Source: Callaeas wilsoni (Eukaryota > Chordata > Aves > Passeriformes > Callaeidae). From it: a DNA stretch of 64,000 nt. The notes beneath the pieces were generated by a model. That model was not told the origin of the DNA. It searched no databases and was given only the letters and a program-made list of their open reading frames with translations. Within the stretch, counting starts at the first letter, position 1; each line of letters starts with the position of its first letter. The DNA lies in assembly GCA_013398955.1 (NCBI GenBank), contig VWPU01006160.1, positions 124,001 to 188,000 on the forward strand. Reading direction: 5' to 3'. The position numbers and the translations under genes were made by a program. Below are positions 25,019 to 37,800 of the stretch, piece by piece.

Positions 25019-26335
25019 TCAGGAAGGTCAGCTCACATTTTACCCAATGTAGACAGAAGTGCAAATCCAAAGTCTACTCATAGGGTCCTCCTTCTTTCCG
25101 TTCTTGAAGATGAGAGTAACATTGGCTTTCCTCCAGTCATCAGGCACCTCTCCTGTTGGCCATTATTTTTCAAAGATGATGGACGGTGGCTTAGCAACAA
25201 CATGTGCCAGCTCCTTTAGCACGCTCAACATCATGGCCCATGGATTTATGGTGTTGAGTCTGTCTAGCTAATCTCTAACCCAACTTTCTGACCAAGGGGA
25301 AGTCTTCCTTTCTCCAGCCTTCTTATCTTAATTCTCTTAGTTGGGATTCATGAGGGCCAGCCTCAACACTAAAGACTGAGGCAAAGAAGGCATTCAGTAA
25401 TTCTGTCTTCTCTGTGTCTTCCATCACTAGGACACCCACAGATTCAGCAGCGATCCCACATTTTCCCTATTCTTCCCTTTGCTGCTGATGTACTTGTAGA
25501 AGCCCTCTTTGTTGTCCTTGATATCCCTTGCCAGATTCAATTTCAAGTGGGCCTTGGCCTTTCCTGTCAAATCTCTGTCTATTTTGAGGATGTTCCTGAA
25601 GTCCTCCCATGTAGCCTGTCCCTTTTTCCACATCCCATAAATTTCGTTCTTGTGTTTGAGATTTACTAGAACTCCCTGCTTACTCATGCAGGTCTCCTGG
25701 CCCTTTTGCCTGATTTCTTGCTTATGGGGATACACTGCTCTTGAGCTTGGAGGAAGCGATGCTTGAATATTGACCAGCTCTCTTGGATCCCTTTCTCTTC
25801 TAGACCCCCATCCCATGGCATTCCTCTATGTAGGTCTTTGAAGAGGTCAAAGTTTAAGGTTCCAATCCTGCTTGCTGCTTTTTTGTTTCTATGCAGGATC
25901 CTGAGTTCCACCATCTCACGGTCACTACAGTGAAGGCTGCCCCCAACCTTCATATCTTCAACCAGTCCCTCCTGGTTTGTTAGTACAAGGTCCAGCAACA
26001 CACCTTTCCTTATTGGCTCTTCCACCGTTTGTGTCAAAAAGTTATCATCAGGGGTCTGTGGGATCTTCCTGGACTTTGTGTGCAGAGCCATGTTGTCCGT
26101 CCAACAAATATCAGGGAAGTTGAAGTCCCCCAGGAGAAACAGGGCCTGTGACTCTGAGGCTACTTCCAGCTGTTCACAGAAAGCCTCATAAACTTCCTCC
26201 TCCTTACTACAGGTGGCCTGTACTAAACACCACAACTCTCACCCATAGTAATTTGCCCCTCAGTTCTTACCTGTAAGTTCTCAACTCTTTTGTCTGCCCC
26301 TGCACAGAGTTCAATAAATTCCAGTTCCTCTCTCA
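25019..26335 (-). mobile_element. CR1 LINE fragment (endonuclease to N-terminal RT), minus strand
   Basis: Minus-strand translation gives the CR1 ORF2 endonuclease core, including LLGDFNFPDICW, followed by DNFLTQ and LLDLVLTNQEGLV blocks (about 25,960-26,160). Next comes the linker before the reverse transcriptase (LNLARDIKDNKEGFYKYI, about 25,480-25,540). The left part (25,080-25,260) corresponds to the RT finger region by nucleotide similarity to other CR1 copies. Both the 5' end (ORF1) and the 3' tail are missing. The two good frames, 26,235-25,684 and 25,816-25,427, overlap in different phases, so a frameshift lies near 25,690-25,810. This is a dead copy. Confidence 0.9.
25684..26235 (-). 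pseudogene. CR1 ORF2 apurinic-like endonuclease domain, partial
   Basis: This is the longest open frame of a CR1 endonuclease in the window (183 codons, no internal stop). The endonuclease nicks target DNA to prime reverse transcription. The GDFN catalytic-core motif is present as LLGDFNFPDICW near residues 33-44. The first part of the domain, including the N-terminal metal-binding residues, is missing, and the reading frame leaves the domain by a frameshift before the RT. It is a relic, although relatively well preserved. Confidence 0.8.
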
Positions 26336-29300
26336 CATTTCCTTCAGTTCTCTTTCTTTTTACATGTCTGGGTTTTTTCTCAATCTTTCTCTTTCCTGCA
26401 TTTTACTTTAGTTCTCTTTATTTTACTGTATTTTCACAGTTATGTACTAAGTTCCAGATATACCATAATTATGGCCCTAGAAACCTTCGCAATGGAAGCT
26501 TCAGTGAAACAGTCAATTTTAAGTGAAAAGGGATTTCATCAGTAACTTGCTTTAATTTGTAAGCACATCACATGTATTACTTTTTATAAATAAAACCAGG
26601 CACACCTGCCAATTTATAAATATGAATGTACACATTCATAAACTTCCTGTAAATGTACAAGAAAGCTATCTTGACTGGAAAAGCCTGCTTGAGTCTCATC
26701 AGTTTTGTTAATAAAGAAATGAGGTGTAGATATATGGGAAGAGAAATTACCATGCTACAAATAGCACCTGGGAGAAACGGAAGTAATAGTATGAAAATAT
26801 TAAGCAAAAGAGATGAGAAGTATTTCCTATTTCATTGTTTCAGCAGAGTACTGCTTACCTATAATATAGACTCAACTAAAAAAAATCCAATGATATTAAA
26901 CTGTACCTCTAATCAGAATATACATGTCTTAACAGAAAGTGTGTACCATTTTTGGCAATAATGATTGAGTAGTCCACTAAATTTTTAAGGACAATATTTG
27001 TGAAAAAAACCCAAAGAAAACAGTTTAATAATGTACATCGATTACTCATGATTGGACCTATATCAAGACATTTTCCATGAAAGAATTCCAAATACTCCAA
27101 ACACATGAGACTTGAAAAGTACAACGAATCAGTCATCAAGAAATCACCACTAACCTGAACTAAAGGACATCAACAGACAAATGCAGTCAGAATGCCTTCT
27201 TATATTGGACATTATACATGTCCACTATATCAATCTGCATTCAACTTAAAACGATACCACAGTAGGTGAAGATACTACTAATGTATCTTACCATCAATCA
27301 ATATACCTCCTACTTTGGTAATAGGCAGTGAATAAAATATATAGAGAATATAGAGAATGTACAGGATGTGCTAGGATAAACACAGCTTTCATATTTCCTG
27401 TCTGTCCCCATAAAACTGTTTCTTCCTATAGATGAGTCGTCGTGGATGACCTTATTCTTTAAAAACCATGAGCTCTTTTCACAGTGTACACTGTAGCTGT
27501 AATGCTTATATAAAGTCCTTTGAGCTAGCAGCAAGGCTTTCATTAGGTTTTTTAAGCAGTTTTAATATTTTTTCACTCTTGCTAGAAGTACTGATAATAC
27601 ATACCTATTAGACAAGTCATTTATATGAGATGTCATATTTGTCCTGGATAACAGTGATGTGAAAAGGGGAGAAATCTTGTCAACATAATTCTATTTCCAT
27701 TACGTTCATTTTGTACTGTTTTACAATATTTTTAATTTAAGCCACCCCCCCAAAAAAATCTTTTAGAGCAGTGCACAAATTTGGCACTGCACCCTCCCCT
27801 TTCTAAGAAAATCTGTTCAAGTAGAAGTTCCGCATACATGCACTTTAATTCTGATGTTACACAAACAAAATGAAAATTCCCATTCCTGCTTTTTGTTTGT
27901 AGTGTGGATTTGGAAAGATTAGGATATTCAAAACCAGACTAATCTTCTTATGCTTATATTTAGTGATGCGTTAATGGCTGTTCATGATCATTTTGGGAGA
28001 ACTCTGCAGTGTTACTTTCTAGATTTATAGATTAAACTGTGACTCTAACAAAGTGCTCGGTGGCCAGTCCATTTGACTTTAATTGTCTTAGTGTGTCATG
28101 AACATCAACTTGTTTGTCTTCTTGCCCACATTTTTTCAAGCAGCAAAGTCAGTTCTAGAGTAAAGACAACTCTTTTTTCAGTGTAGGTTTCACACAAATA
28201 TGCCAAGTAGATTTCTGTCTCATTCCATAGCTTTCTGGTGAGAGGAGCAAGAAATACACATTCTTCAGGAGAATTAAAATGTCACACCTCCTGAAATCAA
28301 GATCTTCCAAATAAGAGATCAAAATATTCGAAGATAAAAGCACCTATTGCATTTTCCTAGTTTCCCTTCAAAGTCCAAAGCTGACTATGTTCTGTGGGCC
28401 AAGTGAGCTATTTGTTGGCAACTATGAAACTATTCTTTATTTATCTATCTAGTGTTTTAGCTCTAGCAGTCATAGAGGGCATCTTAGCTGCTTGTAAGCT
28501 AAAGACTAAGGATGATAAAGAAGATTTAAAATGAACTTTTTGTTAGACCTATAGGAACTTTTTTTGTGTTTGACAGCTGTTCTAGAAGGAACTGTGTTGC
28601 AGGAAAACCAGGCATGGTAGTAGATGTAGATTTTTTTTTTTGTTACAGTCTGCTTGATATCTTCATTTAAAAAATTGTATTTTTTCTAACCCACTGTTCC
28701 AAACATCCATAGTACCTGTCTTTCACTCATTTAAGTCTAGTATACTATTGCTGACAACTTATGATCCTATTTTCCTAAAAAAAACCCAAACAAAACCCAA
28801 ACCACTATATCTATGATGACTGCAGAATTAAAGCTCACATTGTCTCATAACATTTAAAATTAGTTGAAAGCCCACTGGCTTCCTCTGTGACTGAATTGTC
28901 ATACTCCCATAATTTTAAATTCGAGGATGTCACAGCATCTTTTGAAGCAGCATAATACTGTCAGAGACTGACAAATTATCATGCAGGCCACAATTCTGCT
29001 TAGCAAAGCGCTCAGCTTCTCCCTCATTAACATTCCAGATAAGGAAACACCTTTGCTTCTGATTTGCTTAAACCACACCAGCAGGCAGTGCACTAAATTC
29101 TTCAAAGGCAGCTGCCCTTAACCTTTTATGTTTCAGTGCTTTTCTTTTATAATTCCTTTCAACTGAACTTAAAAGTTCCTGCTTACTTCATTGCCATTCC
29201 CAGGGCAGGTTTGATATACAGCACTTCAGCCAGAGTCTATTTTGCCCTTCACAACTATTGACTTTTCCTATAAGGTTGCAATTCTTCTGAGAATATGTGT

Positions 29301-29344
29301 ACACATAGAAACACACATGAAGACACAAACATGCATTGCAGATT
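26336..29344. other. Unique AT-rich noncoding DNA
   Basis: I see no gene or repeat beyond short homopolymers (T run at 28,631-28,641, A-rich patch at 28,778-28,803). Parts of 27,900-28,110 look like non-repetitive, possibly conserved noncoding DNA, but conservation cannot be seen here. Confidence 0.5.
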
Positions 29345-30090
29345 TACAGCTCCACAGTGCTGTATCTTACCTCTGGAGACAGCCCACTCATGCTCCTTCT
29401 CAGAGCAGGGTCAGCTACAGCAGGTGGCCTGGGGAGGGACATGTCCAGGAAAGTTTGAATATGTCCAAGGACGGGGGTTCCCCCGCTCTGGGAAACCTTT
29501 GCCTGAGTTTGACTCTGCCATCACAGTAAAAACCAGGTTTTTTATGTTTAACTGGAATTCTGGATTTTTTAAAAGTTTGTGCTCTCCTCATGTCACTAGA
29601 CACCCCTGAAAAGAATCTGGTTTGCCCAGTATAATATTTATATATTTTTGAGATCTCTCTGAGCCCATTCTTCTCCAGATTAAATCTCCCAGTGCTCTTA
29701 GACCCCTTCACACGACAAGTGCTCCAGTCCCTTCAACATCTTTGTGATCCTCTGCTGGTCACATTTCAGTATGTCTGTTTGTCTCTGGGAAGCCCATATC
29801 TTAATACAGCACATGGATGTGTCAGAGATGTGTCAGAGAACAAGAATCAAGTCCCTTGATCTGCAGACAGTGGTCTTCCTAATGAAGCCCACAGGACTGC
29901 TGGCCTTCTTTTTAGGAAGGGCACAATGTTTGGCCATGGTCAATGTGGTGCCCACTGGCATTGTCACATCACCTTCGTAGTGACTGAGGTGTGGCATACT
30001 GCCCTGTAGTTCCATGGATCCTTCTTTTTAATATTCTTGGAAACAGGAATGACACTTGCATTCCTCTAGTCGTAGGATGATGTATAAACT
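29345..30090 (-). mobile_element. CR1 LINE 3' fragment, minus strand
   Basis: The order of blocks matches the antisense of the CR1 3' region: 'agcagggtcagctacagcagg' (29,403-29,423), then 'tgaatatgtccaagga', 'acagtaaaaa', 'ctctctgagccc', 'tgctccagtcccttca' and 'tgatcctctgctgg'. After these it jumps to RT-finger-like sequence ('gcattcctctagtcgtagg', about 30,058-30,076), so an internal deletion is likely near 29,990-30,020. The terminal CR1 tail is absent on the left. There are no intact frames. Confidence 0.8.
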
Positions 30091-31924
30091 GAGGGATAAA
30101 GATAAAATTCCTAGATATGGAAATTCCATGGTGGTACAAGTAAGCAATAACAGTGTTTTGTGGACATAGCTCAGGCTGGTAAGGATGTTCTGGTTAGTGA
30201 GGAAGCGGAGTCCTTCACTCCTCTCCCCAGAAAATTTAAGACGGCAGCTCTGAAGAATTAGTTATCTTTCCTAAATGCAATCACATACGCAGATTGAAAG
30301 AACCATCTCTCACTTCTTTATAATATTAAGTACACTCCTAAAAGTACATGTAATGTAGCATTGACTATGCAGGTTTCTGGATTTCTCAGCCAAGAAAAGA
30401 TCCTTTTCAAACCATAATTGACACTACAAGGTTTTACAGCTGACTACAGAATTTTCAGTTCCAATATACTGCTGTCAGCACTAAGGCAAAACACAAGTAA
30501 ACTCTTCTATAGTGAAGAACCCGACAAAAAAAAAAAAAAGCCCTCAAAACTATTCATAGGAGAGGTAGTAGAACTAGATAGTTCTAGCTGTCTAGTGGGA
30601 CTTTAAATAGATGTAGATTCAAACCCACTCAGACAAGAAATGTCAATCCACAGCCAGAGGAAATTGCTTTCCAACATACATTATTAATAAAAGGTCTGAT
30701 GAAATCCCAGAGTTTTACTAGTGGCTTCCATGCCACCATGCCTTCCAACCTGCAAGTCATAGCCTAAACCTGCAGGACACATTAATCTTTCAAAAATTAA
30801 AACAGGAAAATACATTTAAAGGTTGTTTTTATATCCAAGGCATCTGAGTAGAACCTTGTGTTTTCTGTTCATGTGACTGAAAAGATGTCCAGTATCAGAC
30901 CAGGTCTACTGAAAATCTTAGATTTAGCTCTTTGGGAGACAATTTACTATGTCAAGGAAACATGCAGATTTTTCTTGATTATACAGTACCAACTGATTTG
31001 TACCATATATATAAAGAAATAAATAAGGAAAAATGTCCCTCATGTCCTCTATAACCCTTTTTCTCCTGATGGTGTTTGTAATCACCGCTGCATGAACTCA
31101 TGGATGACACCTGTCTAACTTTTTACATTAAGAGATAAAGCTTCAATTATTGTGCTGAATTGAAGAGAGAGGTTGATTTACCAGTGTTAAAGTTGCTGTG
31201 ACTGTGTGACCCAGAAATAAGCATGATTACAAAAATGTAGTCCTCTGAAACCATAAAGATAAATAAAAGCAGCATTTGATTGTCAATGCATGCTTTAAAA
31301 GCCTTTGAACTAAACCTCACACCAAATTAGAAAATACAGCATTTGAAGGACCAATGGAAGCAGTTCAATTTCCCAGATGAAGCCAATAAAATGGTTTCCA
31401 TTCTCATCAAAAGAATTACTATCAACCTTAAAACATGACGTTCTATGTTATAGATTTATTAACATATGGAAAGTTTTTGGTCCCTTGCTAATACTTGGAA
31501 AACTGCAGTTTTGCCTACCAGGAAATATAGGACTTTGTTACATAGACCATTACAAGGACTAGAGCAAGTGGATGGTGAGATTTCTAAGGAAAAATACCAA
31601 CTATAGAGTTGTTAAAAAGTTTGCAGAAAGATGTTTGTTTCTGTCACCTCAAAGAGAAGGATGTTTATAAGCACAGGGAAATAACATACATTTAATTAGT
31701 TTAAATTAAAAATAATACACAAAAGGGAGTCCAGTAGACCAAGGAATATTTCAGACCTGTGATCTAAGCAAAAGGACTGGCAAATACAACTAAAAGGCTG
31801 CATGTGCAGTCTTATGACTGAAAATTTTTCTTGAGGTAGGGAGAGATGACAGACATCAAGACCTGAAATGGTAGAGCAAATTGAACTACTGTGTTGCAAC
31901 GCAGTAACTGCCAAATTTAAACTA
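30091..31924. other. Unique noncoding DNA
   Basis: No gene or element identified. A 13-base A run lies at about 30,526-30,538. Short frames are chance. Confidence 0.5.
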
Positions 31925-33110
31925 CTGGTCTGGATCCTACTTCTTGAAGAAAAGGGTGACATCTGATTTCTTCCATTTCTTAGAAACCTTTTGTGATCTC
32001 CACAGTCTCTCAAAATGATTGAGTGTGATTCTCACAATTACATGGTCCAGCTCCCCCAGAGTGTGTACATGCCATTAGGATATGTGGACTTGTGTGAAAT
32101 CAGCTTGTTTAAATGCTCAGTGGTCTGATCTTTCTCCAACTGAGGAAAACTTTCAAGTATGCCAAGCTTTCCCACTGGTCTCAGGGACCTGGAAATTGTT
32201 GGAAGCTGGTCTTGCCAATAAAGATTGAGCTGAAGAAGGCACTGAGTATCTTGGCTTTTTATCCATCCTTTATGCCCACATCTCTTCCATGTTCATCAGT
32301 GGATGTTCCTGTGAAGACCATTTGCAGCTGATATACCTGTAGAAATCTTTCTTGTGTTTCTTTATGCTCCTCACCAGGTTTTATTCCAGGCAGGCTTTAT
32401 CTTTTCTAATCCCACACACTTCCACAGTCAGATATTGTCTCTTTCTATTCCTCCAGGTCACATCCCTTTCTTTGTATGTTTTCTTGAAAGCAACTTGTCC
32501 ATCCATGCATCCTTCTGTCATCTTTGCTTTATTTCCCATACATAGGGGTTAGCCATTCCTGAGCCTGAAGTAAGTGATACTTGAAAAATCAATGAGCTCT
32601 CCTGGACTCTTCTCCATAACCATTTTCCACAGGATTCTTCCCAGACAGTCCTTGAAGATGTCAAAAGCTACTCTAATGAAGTCCAGAGTTGTGGTCTTTT
32701 TTCTGCCTTGCTCGCTCTTCTCAGGATCCTGAATTTCACCACTTTGTGGTCACTGTGGTTAAGGCTGCCCTTGACCTTCACATTCCCAGTGGGTCATTCC
32801 TTGTTTGTGAGTGCAAGGTCCAACCCAGCAACTCTTCTCATTAGCTGCCCTACCTTTTAGTTAACTGCTATTGATGCCCTTCAGGGACGTCATGGATTGC
32901 TTTTTTTCTGCTGTGGTGTTTCTCCAGATGATATCAGGGTAGTTGAATTTCCTCATGGGAAGCATGGCCTGTGAATTTGAAGTCACCTCTAGACTCATCT
33001 ACTTGTTCTTCCTGATCAGGTGGCCAACATCCATTATGTCACCCTTGTCGATCTGCTCTATAAACCTTACTCATAAGTTCTCATTTGGCTTATTATATAT
33101 CTTCCCAGGG
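31925..33110 (-). mobile_element. Old CR1 LINE, RT finger to endonuclease region, minus strand (3' part of a split copy)
   Basis: Nucleotide blocks match the antisense of CR1 ORF2 in order: RT finger (about 31,925-32,110), linker ('atacctgtagaaatctttctt' region, 32,332-32,420), and endonuclease C-terminal and core blocks ('tttgtggtcactgtgg' at 32,742; 'atgatatcagggtagttgaat' region at 32,927). Frames are badly broken. The copy is interrupted at 33,110 by a second CR1 and appears to resume at 33,605 with ORF1-like sequence, so the two flanks are parts of one older insertion. Confidence 0.75.
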
Positions 33111-33604
33111 AGAATCATAGAATAGCTTAGATTGGAAAGGACCTTAAAGAGATCTAATTCCAACCCTCTTTCCATGGATAAGGATGCATTTCACTAGACC
33201 AGTCTGCTCAGTGCTCCAGCCATCCTGTCTTTAAACACTTTCAAGGATGCGGCATCCAGACCTTCTTTGGGAAACTTGTTCCAGATCCTCACCACCCTCA
33301 CAGTAGAGAGTCTTCTTCTTACTATCTAATCTAAACCCACTCTCTTTCAGTTTGAAACCATTCCCCTGTGTCTTTTTACTAGGCTTTTACTAGGACATGC
33401 TCTTGTGTCCCTCTCTCCTTTCTTGTATGTTTCCTTCAGGTACTGGCAGGATGCAATTAGGTCACCCCAAAGCCTTCTCTTTTCCGATTCTCTCAGCCTT
33501 TCCACACAGAAGAGGTACTCAATCTCTCTGACTATCTTGGTGTCATTCTCTAGACTTGCTTCAACATCTTAATGTCCTTCTTGTGCTGGGGATCCTAATT
33601 TAAA
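33111..33604 (-). mobile_element. CR1 LINE 3' fragment nested in an older CR1, minus strand
   Basis: Begins with an exact CR1 tail in antisense ('agaatcatagaatagctt', 33,111-33,128). It continues through the conserved 'ttggaaaggaccttaaagag' block and the downstream 3'-end blocks up to the 'ttcttgtgctggggatcc' block near 33,580-33,597. About 494 bp, 5'-truncated as usual. Both flanks are CR1 ORF2/ORF1 sequence of another copy, so this is a nested insertion and younger than its host. Confidence 0.88.
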
Positions 33605-34080
33605 GCCTTTTTACTAGTTCAGTCTTACTGGCAAAGATACCTTTGTCCTGATTAGTGAGGTGTACCCCATCTCTTCCAAGTGGATGTTGACCCTAGAAGA
33701 GGTACCCATGGTCATAGAAACCAAAGTCTTGTTGCTGACACCAGCTCTGCAAACAATTGTTGATATACAGCCTTTTTCCTTAGATCCTTTCCCCTCACCA
33801 GAGGGACTGAGGAAGACACCATTTGGGCCCTCATTTCCCTAAATATCACCATCAGAGCTCTCCAGTCATTTTTGATACACTAAAGGTTGCCATTGGTGTG
33901 CATATGGAAGAAAAGCTTGTTAGAAGTAAAAGTCTCCAGTACTTCTCACCTCTTTTGGAAGTAGTATCTGCTCTGAAGTTACTCAAATAATTCCCAGAAA
34001 TGCCTCAAGAGTCTTCAATGACTTTCCCAGTTTATTTGGAAGGTCTTGAAGTAGGATCAATGAAGTGTTTCACAAACTTC
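33605..34080 (-). pseudogene. CR1 ORF1 esterase-region relic (5' part of the split copy)
   Basis: Minus-strand translation shows a RDGVHLTNQDKGIFA-like stretch (DGVH at 33,660-33,671) and, upstream of it, QQDFGFYDHG. These are the DxxH catalytic region of the GDSL/SGNH-type esterase domain carried by CR1 ORF1; the same two blocks recur in the better copy at 62.2-62.5 kb. Stops and frameshifts are frequent. It probably belongs to the old CR1 at 31.9-33.1 kb. The right edge is approximate. Confidence 0.6.
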
Positions 34081-34750
34081 TGTGTTTATTGACTGTCTCT
34101 GTTACCAACATTGGGAGAGAAGAAATAAAATAAAACCAGTCTTTAATAAAAAACCTTTTGATGCTTCTATCTCACATCACCTGTACCCTACTCTGACCTT
34201 CCCATGCCTTTCCTCCTGAGCTCAAAGCAGCCTTCTGCTCATTTACCCCAAAGGTGAGTGGGTATCCAAAGAGTGCTCCTGAACTACTCTTTGTAAGATT
34301 CCCACATACACAGCCACCTCACTCACTCTTCCCCGTTTGCAGGTCAACAGGAAAAACTTCCATAAAATCTAACTGTGGTGCTTGTGTAAGCCAGGAACTC
34401 CTACTACTAGCTTGGAAGAGAGTCCTTTCTACAACAGAAGGTTATCCTTGCAGTTTTATTTTTACTGCAAGGATTTCTACATATCACAAACTCCCTCCAG
34501 ACTTCAGAGGACTGGGATCACCTTTCCTATTTATCAGAAGGCTGCAAGAAAGCTAAGTTTGCTGCATCTCACTGCTAACCATATCTCTGCCACTTCTGAC
34601 TGGTTATAGCAGCTCCTAAATGAGTCACCTGAGTCAACACCAGTCTTGGAGTTGACTCAGGTAAAATGCACCCATAACAGCAAATTCATGAAAATTAAAT
34701 TTGAAAACAAACCAAAAAAATCAAAAAACCCCCTTCTAACCCCCACCCCA
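34081..34750. other. Noncoding DNA
   Basis: No clear gene. The 100-codon plus-strand frame at 34,254-34,556 has no recognisable motif. The region could contain more of the ancient CR1 5' end, but I cannot align it. Confidence 0.4.
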
Positions 34751-34825
34751 AACTGAACCAAACCGAACCAAACCAAACCAAACCAAACCAAACCAAACCA
34801 AACCAAACCAAACCAAACCAAACCA
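34751..34825. repeat. (AAACC)15 pentanucleotide array
   Basis: Fifteen 5-bp units, 75 bp in total; the last twelve (from 34,766) are perfect and the first three include variants (aactg, aaccg). On the minus strand it is (GGTTT)n and gives a repeated LVWFG frame, which is not a gene. Mutated units only at the left edge suggest recent expansion of the rest. Confidence 0.95.
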
Positions 34826-37800
34826 CAAAAACTGAGGAAGATAAAGTGAAAACATGAAAGAGAAAAAACCATGCATTTTTTGACTTTCACCACCATCAGA
34901 GTTACATGATCTCTCTCCTTACTGGCATACCTACTTTCCTTGATCCTGAAATACATGGTTCTCAGGCTGTATTTCCCCAAGAGGGTCCATTCTGCTGATC
35001 TGCCTTTGCTCTTTTTGCTTTGACACCGCTCAGAAACTGCAGTCATACCTTGTCATTTTGTTTTCCCCTTTCTTTCCCTATTACAAGCCTATTTACCTCT
35101 AACTAATTGAGGAAGATTATAAAACTGACAAAGTGAAGGACTAGTTATCCTGTATGGTGGGGCAAATATTTTTATGGTTAAACAGATGGCGTGGCCATGC
35201 TTTTTAGACTCCCTAACTACTTTATTCATTCAGGAATTAAACAACTGTATTATCTTCCACAAACACCCACCAAAAATTAGTGGCAGTAAGTATACTTATT
35301 GACTTGTATCTTTCTTAGTTAATTGTTTATGCTTATATCAACCTGAGTGTTAATTAAAACACATACTGAATTTCTGCAGTTGGAATAGATGGATGGTCTG
35401 TGTGCTGGCTCTGATTGGGATGAGGTACTTTGAGATAAGGATGGTCAATGAGTATCAAACTCCTCGTATCCAAATTCTTGCTTACTCATACCTTTCAAGG
35501 CTATTTTCTAAGGACACTGTACATGTCCTAGGTCAAGTTGTTTTATAAATGATAGCTTCCTTTATTATACTGGAAAACTGATCCTGTAGTAGTTCATACT
35601 ATTCCCCTAAATCCCATTAATTTAATTATAGTTGCCAGCATCCTTTTAATTCTGAATGACATTCAACCTGTTGGTGCTATTGGCTTATTTTGTGCTACAT
35701 GCTGCCACACAACATTTGCTATAACACCATCTTTTGCAATCAGGTCAAGTAACTGTAAAATATTTCCTTTATTGACTGATTCTATGGACCCATCATGGCC
35801 TCTCAGTACTAATTCTTTCTCTCCAGGCACAAAAGATAATTACTTCTATTACTGTCTAAAATAACATATTTAATTGACAGTCATTTTCTGAAGATGCCTA
35901 TTAGTTGAATGGCACCTCAGCTTCCAGGGTGACAGGGATTGAGTACATAATTTATTTATCCTTGAAACCCCAGTACAACACTAAAACCTGATGAACAGTA
36001 AAGCACAATTTTCTACTCTGTTTTTCAGTGTGCTTTAAGAGAGACTAAAGAATGCTAAATAATCTTGACACTGTAGAGGAGCTAGGAGGACGGAGGTACT
36101 TAGGAAGTTGTGAAAGTTCTACAAGATATTGATGGCCTTTGTCAGTGGTTTCACAAGGACAGGGAAAAATGAAATTCTGCATAGAATCATATGTGAAAAT
36201 TTGAGAGGGATAATTCTTCTAGCAGATGCCCTAATTTATGCACGCACAGATAGTGCTGGTTTCATACAAAGTCAGAGTTCTTGGAACACAGTAATCACTA
36301 TAAAGTAACTATTTAGATTTAGTTGAAGATTTTGCATTGTGCTGCCTCCCAGATTATGCCTTCAAGTAAAAGAAAAACAAATAAACAAAGAAACAAAAAC
36401 CCACAAAAAAGCCCACATCAAAAACAAAAGAAAAAAAGCACCCTTCTGTGCAAATTATAGACTGTGTATAATTTCAACCATTCTTCCAGAGGCCTCCTGT
36501 ATTATTTTATACAACACTAATTCCTCCCCTCCCCGCCCCTTCCCTCAAATCAGTACTTAGCCTGGAAGGACACCTAGTTACTCTGGTTTTTTAACTCTGG
36601 AGGTTGCTCTGGATTTGTTTTTAAATGAAGACTTTATTTTGGGAGGTTTTGGAGTGTTGTGTGGTTTGGGTTTTTTGGTTTAATTTGTTTGGAGTTTTGT
36701 TGGTTGGTTGATTGGTTGGTTGGTATTTTAGTAAATCAGATCTATTCCTGTTCTCTGTGATAAATTCAGAGTAGTCAAAGCCACTTTTTTTTTTCTTTGA
36801 GTTTGACCAGTTTTGATAATCTGTTAGTAAGGCTTACTTTCTTACTGCCTAAAGATCTTTTTCAAGTCTCATCTCCACTGCTGACATAAAAAATAATATA
36901 AAAATCATTAGGTACATACACAGTCTAGCATATGGAAAACTTTATCATTACAGAGGTATGCTGATTATTTTAAAACACAAATTAGTCAACAAGTGTGCAG
37001 TTTCATATTCACCTATTTCCTCTCTTCATTGAGTCCTGGCGATATAGGAAAACTCCATTTTCAGTCTACATTTAAATTAAACTAAAATTAGATTAGACTA
37101 AATTCAATTAAAATGGAATCACCAATGAGTGGGTGTATGTTTGTAGGTGGGATCTTTTGTCATTTTAGGTAGGATCGATGTATACAGTACGTCCTCTAAT
37201 TCAGAAATGTTGTAAACCAACAATAAGCAGCAAAATTATGAAAACATGATGTCAAAATGTTTATCATAAAAGATGCACCTTCTGCTTTCATTTCTCATTT
37301 TATGAATAAATATATTTATTTAACATAAGCAATTCTAATTCTTTCTATGTTTTATGATGTTTTACCTTCTTTCCCCTCTACATCCAGTATTTTTGTAATA
37401 GTTAGAATAAGCGAAACATTATTTTTCCTACATATCCTCCAAGACATCCAAATTTAAATAAAATTTTCAAGATAATATTTCTACCGCACATTTGCAGAGA
37501 CATTAAACACAAACAGCGTGTTTGACTCAGAGACAAAGAATACAAAACAAGTGCACTTTACCCCTAAACCCTGACAGTCTCTCACATGATACCTGCCCTT
37601 GCTTATCCACTTTGAATAGATAAATAGTAGTAAGCATCCAAAAGTGTTGGATATCAGAAATGTTGGTTTTAAAAATAGCTACCATTAAAGACTATGACAA
37701 AAAAACCACCAACAGTTTGAAAATCATACAAAACTCTGTACTCTGCAGAAAAAAATCTGTCACTGGCTAACGTAATTACTAATATAATTAATGAATACAC

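Noticed and set aside
34751..34825. Interstitial telomere repeat
   Set aside because: The unit is GGTTT, not TTAGGG.
34657..35046. 129-codon frame with LVWFG repeats, membrane-protein-like
   Set aside because: Translation of the (AAACC)15 array plus its flanks.
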